NCBI GenBank assembly: GCA_037043015.1 | Contig: CM073327.1 | Location: forward strand, 1,346,727-1,410,726 | From: Bryum argenteum | Taxonomy: Eukaryota > Streptophyta > Bryopsida > Bryales > Bryaceae | Reading direction: 5' to 3' | DNA length: 64,000 bases | In this document: positions 31,674 to 41,963 of the stretch, one piece after another | Layout of the letters: each line of letters begins with the position of its first letter | Position numbering within the stretch: the first letter of the stretch is position 1 | Translations under genes and position numbers: made by a program | The notes under the pieces: model-generated | The model's database searches: none | Seen by the model: only the letters and a program-made list of their open reading frames with translations | What the model was told of the DNA's origin: nothing

Positions 31674-32343
31674 ATTAAGTTTCACAATTTCGAAGGCAAG
31701 TAGAATACAATGTCGATCACCCATGCATCGTTTAGTTCGTCTCCCATATTGACTCACGTAAGGTCTATCCACAACTATCCATAACTATGACATTTCAGAT
31801 GATCAAACCACTCCCCGTCTCTAGAAATCTGTCTGCAGATTCTGTGGAGTACATTCAAATGAACGCCCACAAATTAGGGCGAGACAACAACGAAGTGTGC
31901 AGGATTGCCGTGCTTTACAAGTGTAACCCACGACACTCCGACAAGATGCACAGATTATCCATCTAACCAGCAGGAGAGTGAGTGAATGACAGAATGAATG
32001 AACGGATGAGCCATTGGAAAAAGAACGATTAAAAGATTTAAAGACCAAAAATACTCCATTCTAAATATGAGAAGCGAACCTCATTGATATCCTTCAGATC
32101 TATGCCCCAAATCTGCTACTCAGAGCCTCTCGAGGCTATGCATGCGCCCTCTTTCATCTCCTCAGACTAGCATGCATCAAGTACTGAAGAGGCACTACCA
32201 CATGCGGGCAAAATCGACAGGTATGACCGAGGTAGATCCTGCCAAAGGGAGCCGATCAAGGGCCCTACGCAAGTCGCCTCCTCAACTAGCCCTTGAGAAA
32301 AGACTGCGCTAAGCCCTCTGCTGCTACTCGAGCATTCCACAGC
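31674..32343. other. eIF4A 3' flank / 3' UTR
   Basis: No other gene seen between the copia LTR and the eIF4A stop codon. It should include the eIF4A 3' UTR and polyadenylation site (minus strand); the exact end cannot be placed. Confidence 0.5.
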
Positions 32344-34415
32344 TTACAGAAGATCTGCAACGTTTGACGGGAGCTCCTCCACAACCGTGTTGTAGAACCT
32401 CTGAATGTCCTGGAGCATGCGCTCATCCTCCTTCGTCACGAAATTGATGGCCACACCCTTGCGTCCGAATCGACCACTGCGACCGATACGGTGAAGGTAG
32501 TTCTCGGGCTGCGTCGGCAGATCATAGTTGATGACCAACGACACCTGCTGCACGTCGATGCCGCGGGCCAAAAGATCGGTCGTGATCAAAACGCGGGACG
32601 ACCCAGACCGGAACTCACGCATGATAATGTCACGAGTGTTCTGGTCCATGTCTCCGTGCGTAGCGGATACAGTATGGTCGCGAGCTGCAACAACATCCCA
32701 CTCATCAGATGATGAACCATTACAAAGACAACCCTCCGTCAAAACAGAGTCAAGCACTGCATCCTTCCCTTCTCGGTCGGAAACCAGACCAGCACACAGC
32801 AAATCCTGAAGCTCTGATCATCAGCCGTCCGTCACCCCTCGGTTCATCGAATTGCTTACCGCGCATCTTGTCCGTCAACCAGTCGACCTTACGCCTGGTG
32901 TTGATGAAGATTACACTCTGAGTGATGGCCAGAGTCTCGTACAGGTCGCAGAGAGTGTCCAACTTCCACTCCTCCCTGTCAACGTTCACGTAGAATTGCT
33001 TGATACCCTCCAGGGTCAGCTCGTCTCTCTTGACCAGAATCTTCACCGGCTTGTTCATGAACTTCCTGGTGATCTCAAGCGCTTCAGGAGGCATAGTTGC
33101 AGAAAACACACCCACTTGGAGCTTCTGAGGCAGCAACTGAAAGATATCGTAGATCTGCACCAGACCAGTGATAGGCACCAAGTCAATACGCGCGGGCTCC
33201 ACTCAAACTGAGCGGGTGCTCAATTCCATGATTCTGTGTCTCACTCCACAAACAGCACACAATTCGCGACCAGGCGCAACCCTCTAAGTCTCATCCGGAT
33301 GATGATCAGAGTTATATGATGCCCACCAGAAGTGGGTGTCGGTCATCATAGCTCAAGAAGGACAAATGCACTCAACAACTCCAAGATACATCGCTAAACC
33401 TGCCCATCATCGACCCCGCATAGAGATTTAAGTACTCTTATGCTCAGAACATATGCCCGTGATGTGCCATGCCCTGCGCAGAACCTGTGTCAGGATGACG
33501 AACCTGATCCTTAAACCCTCGCGAAAGCATCTCATCGGCCTCATCCAGCACGAAGCACTTGATGGAGTCTGCACGAAGTGCATTTCTTCGCAACATGTCG
33601 TACACGCGTCCGGGAGTCCCCACCACCACGTGTACTCCTGCCTGCAAAATCCTCTGATCCTCCCTCACGCTGGTTCCTCCCACGCAAGCGTGTACCTTCA
33701 CCTGGAGGTAATCACCTAGGGCACGCATGACCTTCTCGATCTGCTGGGCAAGCTCACGAGTGGGTGCCAGCACCAAAGCTTGGCATTCCAGGAGCTGATA
33801 ATCTAACTGCTGCAAGATACCAGAGCAGAACGTTGCCGTCTTGCCCGTCCCGGATTGAGCTTGCTGGATGACATCGAGGCCCTTGGTGAAAGGCACGATA
33901 CCGCGCTGCTGGATAGCGGAGGGCTTCTCAAAACCTATCAAGAAGTAGGCTAGTTAGAACTGCATGGACCCCAGATATAAATCAGGTACATAGTATATAA
34001 GGATCTGGACATGCTGAGAAGCTACGAAATGCTTAAAGAAACTATGCCAAGGAACCCAGTGCACAGAGCTCGACAGAGCCGCGACAATCGGATAGTTACC
34101 GTATGCGTAAATGCCTCTCAGAAGATTCTCGTGAAGACCCATGACGTCGAAGGTCTCGTGCACCTCCTCCCAGGTAGAAATGAAGTCATCGCCCTCGCCG
34201 CTCAAGCTGCGATTTAGCACAAGTTGACAGGTACCGTCAGTCACTTCACGTCAAATGAACCACTACAGATCGATGATGCCAGAAACTATTTCCATGGCTA
34301 GAGTACAAATCACGTCCTTGGAAGAATCAGAATGCCAAACAACGCACATGTTCTCCATCTTGGCGTCATACTGGCGAGCATCGAACTGAGATCCCTCGGG
34401 TGCAGAACCAGCCAT
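32344..34415 (-). CDS. eIF4A: Translation initiation factor eIF4A (DEAD-box RNA helicase), five coding exons
   Basis: Coding exons on the minus strand: 34415-34348, 34206-34100, 33934-33504, 33154-32860 and 32684-32344. All introns have GT...AG ends; total 1242 nt, 413 residues, the usual eIF4A length. All helicase motifs are intact: Q motif FEKPSAIQQ (60-68), motif I AQSGTGKT (84-91), [26 protein letters not shown] and HRIGRSGR, ending NVADLL. The protein is the ATP-dependent RNA helicase of the eIF4F cap complex, unwinding 5' UTRs in the cytosol. The N-terminus [20 protein letters not shown] is plant-type; the segment after it ([18 protein letters not shown]) is more divergent than usual. 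It is the only intact cellular gene recognised, hemmed in by a copia LTR 0.7 kb downstream and a hAT element 0.9 kb upstream of the ATG. Confidence 0.97.
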
Positions 34416-35337
34416 ACTCTTTCACAGCTGCAGGTTTCAAGCACAGGACGTCAACAATCAGCCGCGGTATCCACGAACAGCATACGAGACCAGGACTCAT
34501 CAAACAAGCCGACTGCAACAACTCATGCCAAAGAATCCACGCCTACTTCACGGGCGGCGCCTGCTGCCAGTGGAACCACTCTCAAAAGCCACATATCCAA
34601 CGGACTCGGAACAAGAATCCCAAGGATCGTTGGTCCGAGACAGGGGTATTTTCTCATAGAACTATATCTCATGTGTTCGGAACCTAACTACCACAATCAG
34701 CATCAGTTGACCTAAAAGAAAAACGCTCAATTCTCCCCATAATCTGTAAACCTAATGCGGGACCGCAATGCAGGAGCTCACTCAGGACCACAGGCGCCGA
34801 CGGCATTGTCAAGAAATCGATACTCTGACCCTTTTACGGAGATCTCTGTCAAGAAAAATTCAAAACTCAAAACCTCCCCTCGCCTCCCCCTCTCAAACCC
34901 TCATAGTGCCCCTGGTGTGCGGCCGTGGCACTGAATCGCACGAATTCGGCGGAAGACCAGAGACGAAAATGAGCAAAACCTAGAATCGAGACGGAAGACG
35001 ACAGTCTTAAAAGAGGCACGAGAGAGCTTAGCAGAAAGAGGAAATGGAGCAAAAGGAATACCATAGCACAAATCGAGACAGCAGCAACACTACCTGAGGC
35101 TGGTGAAGACAGATTGAAGACGGTGAGGACGGCGGAGAGCGAGAAGGCGGCTGTCGCAATGGCAGCCAAGAGGACAACCAACCTTCAGAGCGGCTGAGGT
35201 GTAGGGCTTCCCTCTCTAATCCTCGCCCACCGTAATGCCGGGTAGCCCTTCGTAGAGCGCAGGTAGCCGACCCTCGACTCTTACACATCGCCGGTGCTGA
35301 CCGGCAGCAGTCCTAAACTCCTGCCCGCCCTCTCAGC
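34416..35337 (-). promoter_or_regulatory. eIF4A 5' UTR intron and proximal promoter
   Basis: A plausible 5'-UTR intron runs from a donor at 35093 (CCTCAG|GTAGTG) to an acceptor at 34428 (CCTGCAG|CTGTGAAAG), leaving 12 bp before the ATG. The upstream GC-rich stretch 35094-35337 would hold the first non-coding exon and core promoter. Long 5'-UTR introns are common in highly expressed plant translation genes. The hAT insertion begins at 35338, so any more distal promoter sequence is now 4.6 kb further away (from 39902). Confidence 0.5.
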
Positions 35338-36637
35338 TAGTGCTCAAATTTGAAGTCTTCAGTGCCCTTCAAATGGGTTTTGGGACTTCAAAAAATACCT
35401 CAAGGAAAATAGCCCTTTAATATGCAATCCTTATGTCAAAATGCACCCGTCAATTGAAGTGCTGGATGAAAAGTGCTCTTTAAGTATTGCTCATCTTCTC
35501 AGTAGAATATTCAAAATATCTGCGCACCTCTGCCCCATGCCCGCCTCTGCTCTCTGCCGCCTACGCAGCTACGCTCTACACCTCTGACGCCTCCGCTTGT
35601 ATGAACCCTAAATCGCTCTGTCGCCTCTGATTGCATGAATGTAAAAGTTGCGTTTGACACTGACTCGTGATACGAAGATAGGTCAATGCAGCAGTAAATC
35701 TGTTGTGAGCATTTCTTGGATTGCAATCATTTTTGTGGACGTCCATCGCGAGTGGAGCAGGAGCAAGAGCAACAAAGCCATGATGGCAAATTCCATGGCT
35801 TTTCTTCATGCGATTGAAAGCGCACTTTGAAGGAAGTAAGGAGGATCGTCTGCATCATTCAATAATGTGGGTTATGCATTTTTGTGCTACTCACTCCTAG
35901 GTCCTCGTCCGGGGATTGTGTTGTCCGCTCCCGCACACCTACAATTTAGAAGATTGACGGTCCGCTTGGAGGTAGGTACTCTATCAATACTTCTTTGTCT
36001 CTACTTGTACGTTAGAGTAATACTTTTCTATCAATGTAATGAAAAGCCATACAAGGGCTTAGATCATTTCCAATTTAAGATCGCAGAACATCAGGTGCGT
36101 ATATATTGTGAAGATGAATCAGGTTGATTTCCAGTTTGTAGTGCGTCCCTCCCTCTGCATGTGTACCTAAGTATATGATACAATTTTCCTCTCGTATTAG
36201 TAAGGATCTTTAGTACCTAGTATCTGTCCTACTAGCCAGCAAGTTCATTTCGGGTCATTTTTTGTCACAATTTTCTATGTTGGGCTCATATTCGCCTGAG
36301 TGCGGGTATGTTGATACTCGTAGATTTACAAACATTATTTACATTGGGTTCACTTACGGTACGGAGACTTAGTTTGCTAGATCAGAATGTTTAGCATTTG
36401 TGTAGGAAAATGGAGTGTCGGGACTTTTAGATTTTTTTTATAACTATGCATGAAAATCATCTTGAAGCTTCACTCCAAATCTCAATAAATAACTACTCAT
36501 TCCATGTGTAGAAAGTTTAGATAATTTTGTTGAGGTGATGGCAAAGATTTTGGTGGGTATTTACTTCTACAATAATTACTAAAAGAATTCTGAATCTTTA
36601 TTTTGTATCAATAAGGTGGCAGTGGCAAAGAGGATTA

Positions 36638-37318
36638 ATGACATCCAATTCATGTAGAGGTCCAGGGCGTCCAGCTCAAGATGCTCGTCAATTCGACTTA
36701 AATTATTGTTTCAGTGGATCTAGGCTGACGAGTAGCGAGGACGGAGACTCAAATATGGATGACGTGGTTGATCGTGAGCATGAAACACGAGATTCCAATG
36801 AAGTCGCTGTGTTGCAAAATCCACTGAATGTTTTCTTGCACAAATTCAACAACAAGTGGAAGATTGGAAGTCGGTGGCCAAAGCCTCCTGGTGGACCGAT
36901 TGTTGGAGTGATGAAGTGCAAAGCGTGCGAAAAATTCAAACTTGGAGGAGTACGCTCACGAACATGGGAGGAGTGGGTGTTCAACGATTCAACTCTCAAC
37001 GTTAAACAACATGAGAAGTCTGAAGATCACAAGTGGAATTGCCAACGGTGGAGTGCAAAACATTATCTATCAACTAAAGGACCCGTGGCGCCCATTGAAT
37101 CTGGCCTCCAAACAATGCTCGATCGTGAGAAAGGAAGAATTGTCACAGTCATAAAGCTCTTGTATTTTGTTAAGGAGAATGATCAACCATTACTTGCTTA
37201 TGTTGAGCAGTGCAAAATTCAAATGCACTTAACTACTCCTAACATATCAACTTCCAATAGATATTCATCATATAGAAATGTGAACTCAGCAATAGGGTTT
37301 TTGGATGCAATATCTTAA
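36638..37318 (+). pseudogene. hAT transposase N-terminal part with zinc finger
   Basis: 226 residues. A TTF/BED-like zinc finger is visible: CKACEKF, then a spacer with W-x2-W and NVKQHEKSEDHK, giving Cys2-His2 spacing as in transposase DNA-binding fingers. SAKHYLSTKGPVAPIESGLQTML follows. The family resembles the ZMYM/C17orf113-like hAT relatives rather than Ac. The frame stops at 37316-37318, but the homology continues downstream. Confidence 0.7.
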
Positions 37319-37371
37319 AACTTATATGAGAGCCTTAGTACCTGACGGGTGGTCCATGTGGTTTAACATGT

Positions 37372-37710
37372 GTGCAATTTGTAAAATTGACGCCATTATC
37401 AAGAGGAACTGGAGAAGTCATGTTCCATTCAATTGAGGATTTAGTGGAGAAACTTGGGTTTGACTTGCAAAAGCTAGTTTCTATAGCTACGGATGGAGCG
37501 GCATGCATGACAGACATGCATCAAGGAATTGTGGCTCGACTTCCAGTTCTAGTACCCCATGTGCTTGAGACACATTGCATAGCTCACCGAGAGGCTCTAG
37601 CTGCAAAAGACGCCAATGACGAATTTCCATGCCTTGAATTTATTGACCGAACTACCAACAAAGTATATGAGTGGTTGGAACGATCGGTGATTTGGCGAGG
37701 CATATGTTGA
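37372..37710 (+). pseudogene. hAT transposase catalytic-core fragment
   Basis: 112 residues containing VSIATDGAACMTDMHQGIVARL and HCIAHREALAAK, the hallmark second-Asp and H-C-x-x-H-R blocks of the DUF4371-type hAT transposase core. Stops follow at 37710 and in the next 190 bp. Confidence 0.8.
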
Positions 37711-37901
37711 ATTAATTATTACTTGCATTTCGTGAAAAGACCCGAGTAATTTTGCAGATTCATTCAGTATGATGGCTATCATGCGGCGTAGTCATGGAGA
37801 GATTACTTTTTTATATGCCTGCGATATTGTAGGCATGGCAAGTTGAAGAATGTGCATGGTACACAAACATCACCTCTCTACAGCTCCAGTTCTTCATCCA
37901 T

Positions 37902-38649
37902 ATGTTGGCTGATGTTCTTCTTGAGTTGAACAAGTTCAATCGGAAATTTCAGTATGATCTTGTTGATATCACATCCATAGCCTCTACAATTGATGTGACT
38001 ATCAATTTGTTGCGGAGACATTGTTTGGGTGTGAGTTTTGGAACAACAACCAAACATTTGGGAACTTTTTTGCGCAAGGTGGTGCCAAGTCAAAAGTTCT
38101 TGTATGTTGATAGGTTTGGTTGTGAGAAGGTGCATACCTTGCACAATGCCTCTATGCTAGGGTGTGATGTAGGAGGCTTATTGGAAGATTACGTCACGTT
38201 TGGTAGACAGTATGTCCAAAAGGTCATTGATTTACTAAATGATCGATTTCTGACCTTGCCCATTTTTAACGCGGCTAGGCTTTTTAGCTCGAACCACTAT
38301 CCCATCAATGAATTGGATCATGACACTTTAACAAAGCAATAGTTGAACCGGTTGGTGACAATTTTAAGTCGAGCACCATTCTTGTTGATCAAGCCAATAC
38401 AGAGTTGCTCGAATTTGTGGAGATTTTATCTTCAGCTTGTTCACACCGAAGTATGAATGAAGCTTGGGTCTTTTGTGGCCGGGAGTGAGAGTTTCAAATC
38501 AATGATTTCCAATGTTGCTATAGAAATCCATACTTGTAATCCCTACTAGCACTGCTATTTGTGAGTGTGGTTTTTCGAAGCAGAATTGGGTGAACCCCTA
38601 TACGACCAAGGCCTCCGATTTGGCTGCTTTGCTATTACAGGCAGCATAG
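37902..38649 (+). pseudogene. hAT transposase C-terminal part with dimerisation motif
   Basis: The ORF 37902-38342 (MLADVLLELNKFNRKFQYD ... NDRF) is the expected late core. After stops, another frame at about 38533-38649 reads ICECGFSKQN and ASDLAALLLQAA, the hAT C-terminal dimerisation signature (C-E-x-G-F-S-x-x-N). Multiple stops show the gene is dead. Confidence 0.7.
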
Positions 38650-39901
38650 GTGAAGGGGTTAGAATCAATATTTTTGCCTAAGATTTTCATTGGATCATCC
38701 CTATACTACAAGGTGTATGTGAGAAAAATTGCAAAGTCAAACTGTACTTTAGGAGTTTTAAATGCAAATTTTCGTTTCCAGCTTTATGGCAGGCAGAAAA
38801 AATACTTTTTATTTTTAACATTTTTTAATAGATTCTAAAAAAATAAAAAAAATCTTTTCTTGAATGATTTTCTATTTAGGTTTCCGAGTGACCCAAGTCA
38901 AAACTTTTACCAATTTTATAAGGGCACCCTTCAAAAATTTACAAGAACTAGATCCAAAGTTTATGTAATATTACAATTTTTTCTTTCAAAATTTGCCAAA
39001 ATTTGAGATTTACAAATTTTTTGAATTTCTTTTTTCTCAAAATTCACAAACTCATGAAGGCACCTACTCACCATTCAATTTCCCCCTAAACCAAATACGA
39101 TAAATGTGGTGCATGTTTTACCAAATCCTTGATTTCTACCTTCTTCTAGTAAATAAATTGCATGAAGGTTCAAAAAGCCAAATGAGTGTCTAAACATTTG
39201 CATGGTAATTCTCAACTTAGTTATCTACATGGAAAAAATATAAGCAAGATGTTTGAGGTATTAAGCATCACATTATCTATTGCCCAAAGTAGACTATTTG
39301 TGCTGAAAAAAAAGTTGCATCAACTTTGAATGCTTCCACCTTACAAATGGCAAAGATCCAACGGTTGAAATTCTAAACACTATCTCTGATGGTAGTTATC
39401 TCTTCGATCTTACGGTTGAAAGTTTCAAAAATATTGTAAAAACAATTCTCATACTCCAAAGTTTACAAGGTGGTATGAAATTGCAGCTTTGGAGTTTGGA
39501 GCTCTCGATGGTCGTTTAGGGGTCAAGAGCGAAATGAGAACTAGCTTAAACCTTCATACACTCGATGCGTCGATGAGGGTTAGCCTCAACGGTTTGGGAG
39601 CTGAATTCATGGATTGGAATGGCATTTTTGACACTTGGAAAACCGCTACAGCAACCAACAAGCGTAGAGCATTGTCACTTGAAGAGGTAGAGTTAGATGG
39701 TTGATTCTTTATTATTTCATTATAGTGGAAGCATGTCCCATACAAATTACGCATATTTTTAATATAAGTTTGTTTATGTCTTTGAAAATTTTTAATTGAC
39801 GTCTAAGATTTGGATGCGCCCTTCAATTGAAATGCTGAAATTTCAGAGCCCTTCAAAATGAAATTCATATGAGGGCGTCAACTTTGAGCACTGCTATCAG
39901 C

Positions 39902-40056
39902 CTCGCCTCGCTCTCTCGTCCTGAATTTGCCAAATCATTCTCGACGGCCTCGCTAAAGAACTAGTTAAATGTACCAAGAGAAGGAGTTGTTAAATGTAAT
40001 ATCCTTGTGAATTCACAAACTTTTCCACTTTATTGGCTAAAGGACCTCGCTAACTG
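39902..40056. other. Short single-copy flank, ancestral upstream sequence of eIF4A
   Basis: Lies between the hAT target duplication and the next LTR; before both insertions it would have been directly upstream of eIF4A. No gene visible. Confidence 0.5.
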
Positions 40057-40061
40057 ACTAC

Positions 40062-41638
40062 TGTCGGATGCCATGTATTCACTTTATCTTCCCTTACACG
40101 TTTATTGGTGTAAAACCCGTGTTCAGGTGACTCGTGTATCGTTCCAGGGATTCTGTGAAGTGACCAAGACAAGTAGTGCTAAAACAACCAAACCCACAAA
40201 CGTTCCTAGTCCCAACTTATGTTTTAGCCTTGCAGGGCAAGGGTATCCCTTTGCAAGAGGGGATGCACAAAGACTCTTTCCCTTATGTTTATCGTGGCGG
40301 AAACTTCCACACTTAGACTCTACACACACACACATACTAAGGCACACATTACGTCCTCACAACTAATCCGTCCTATCCGTCCGAACTAGCAGGTCACGCA
40401 GGCCGTCCTGGTTACCCTATCACCCTTACTACAATGACGGACTCCAAGAGCTCCGAATCCGGCTAGAAGACGTCTACACGTATTCTAGTCACGTACTGCG
40501 CTTAATCCGTCCTCTGAGACTACAGAGGAACCCAAGTCTGTGGCAGCTGGAGGTCGGATTGGAATCCGGCCTCACACACTCTACTCCCAGACCCTCCCAG
40601 ACCGTAAGTGTTTACCACAGCAGTTTCCCTCTCCCAGACACCTAGACCAATTCAAGACACAAGGCACTCAAGAATACGCCCAACCCGACTTCAAATCCAC
40701 AGAAACGATCTAACAAAGAATCCGGATTCCTAACTCCCAACTCACAACACACAAGGTAGATCCGGCTTTCCAAGCACTCAACTGAAAAGGAGACAGGGAA
40801 ATGATCACACCGAATATGCGCATAAGAAGGTTCGATTAACACTCAAGCAAGGAATGTTTTAGGTGGCCAAACTTCCACCTATAAGTACTTCTAAGTCAAC
40901 GACTTAGAAACCTAAAAACTTAGCGGCGGCCGCCCTACTAGGCCTACACTACGGAAAGCGGCTCGCTTCCCAAAAAGATCCTACCTCTCGCCATAGTTTG
41001 AATTTCTAACCCTAGGCTGGATTCTAATCCGGCTTCTCAATCCTAGGCCGGATTCTAATCCGGCTTCAATCCTAGGCCGGATTCTAATCCGCTTCAAACC
41101 CTAGGCCGGATTCTAATCCGGCTTCCTAATTCTAGACCGGATTCTCAATCCGGTTCCAAAATGTATTGCTACCTCGTATTTCTCGCCGCTTTCATATGGA
41201 TGCGTGTCCACTAGAGGAGGACGAGCGACCGGGTCTGTCTTTGGTGTGTCTGCGGCGCCGGAATGGATCCGACCTCCTTGATCCTCTCGAGGACGGATTT
41301 GAATCCGCCATCATACCTGCTGGTGCTGGTACAGAGTCGTCATTCGCCATTTCCGTCATTGTTATATTTCGCGACTTCGTCGCCTTTCGCCGCCGTCTTT
41401 AAAACCCTTATCCGGCTTCTCGATCGGTCCTTCCTAGCCGTACGGTAGCAGAGTAAGGATTCACAAATCCATCCTTATTATCACAAACTAGATTTTAACT
41501 ATAACACTTATTTGTACAAACGTAATTGCCTTATAGTATACGGCCTGGCACATACTTAGGTCGGATTCTAGACTCTATACTTATTCTTAATGCACATTAC
41601 GCTTATGAAGTATTCAATCAAGAAAACGGGTTCCGACA
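40062..41638 (-). mobile_element. Solo LTR, 1.58 kb, related to the giant LTRs but without the ORF
   Basis: TGTCGGATGCC at 40062 to GGTTCCGACA at 41638, flanked by a perfect 5-bp duplication ACTAC (40057-40061, 41639-41643). No primer site or coding genes, so a solo LTR. Near 40140-40163 it has GTTCCAGGGATTCTGTGAAGTG, closely matching GTTCCACGGAGATTCTGTGAAGTG of the giant LTRs (58740 and, inverted, 12752) at a similar distance from the end. Its other terminus (GGTTCCGACA) resembles their ...GGTTCGACA, indicating minus orientation and a shared LTR lineage. Confidence 0.82.
41012..41158. repeat. Tandem array of hairpin repeats in the solo LTR
   Basis: Five imperfect units of about 26-31 bp, each centred on the palindrome GCCGGATTCTAATCCGGC (8-bp arms, 2-bp loop) or a one- or two-base variant, preceded by AACCCTAG/ATCCTAG. 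Confidence 0.85.
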
Positions 41639-41819
41639 ACTACCCTATATTATATATTCTCGACACAAACAAGGAATTAAATAGTTTGCGTAAATGTAGG
41701 TCAACTAGCTTGAGTGTGATCTCATTGAAAGGGAGCAAGTGGATCTTGCTTGATTGAGTGTTGAAGAGGTTTCTCAGGCATTGTTTCTGTCTACAAGTGT
41801 GTTTGGGATAAAGAGAATT

Positions 41820-41963
41820 CAACACACTCAAAGCTTACAAAAAAGTAGAGCAATGCATACTCATTCTAAGCCCTTGCTTATATATCCATATGTAGGCACA
41901 TGGTGCTACACTCAATATGGGATAACAGAGAGCCTAGGGCCTCTCTCCACTCTCTAAGGCTCT
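41820..41963 (-). repeat. Partial copia LTR interrupted by another copia LTR
   Basis: Same sequence family as the copia LTRs to its right (CACATGGTGCTACA, ATGGGATAAC), broken off at CTCTAAGGCTCT where the next LTR begins at 41964. The remaining part of this LTR is not seen on the other side of that neighbour. Confidence 0.7.

Larger units (their letters stand above)
35338..39893 (+). mobile_element. hAT-superfamily DNA transposon, degenerate
   Basis: 4556 bp with ends TAGTGCTCAAA at left and TTTGAGCACTG at right (inverted, one mismatch at the first base), flanked by CTCTCAGC (35330-35337) and CTATCAGC (39894-39901), an 8-bp target duplication with one difference. It encodes a hAT-type transposase in the plus direction, now broken. 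Imperfect target sites and stops indicate an old insertion. Confidence 0.85.

Noticed and set aside
32709-33211. Plus-strand ORFs over eIF4A
   Set aside because: Antisense shadows of strongly supported helicase exons.
34867-35288. Minus-strand ORFs upstream of the eIF4A start
   Set aside because: They overlap the probable first non-coding exon and intron of eIF4A; composition fits a GC-rich 5' UTR and no protein family is visible.
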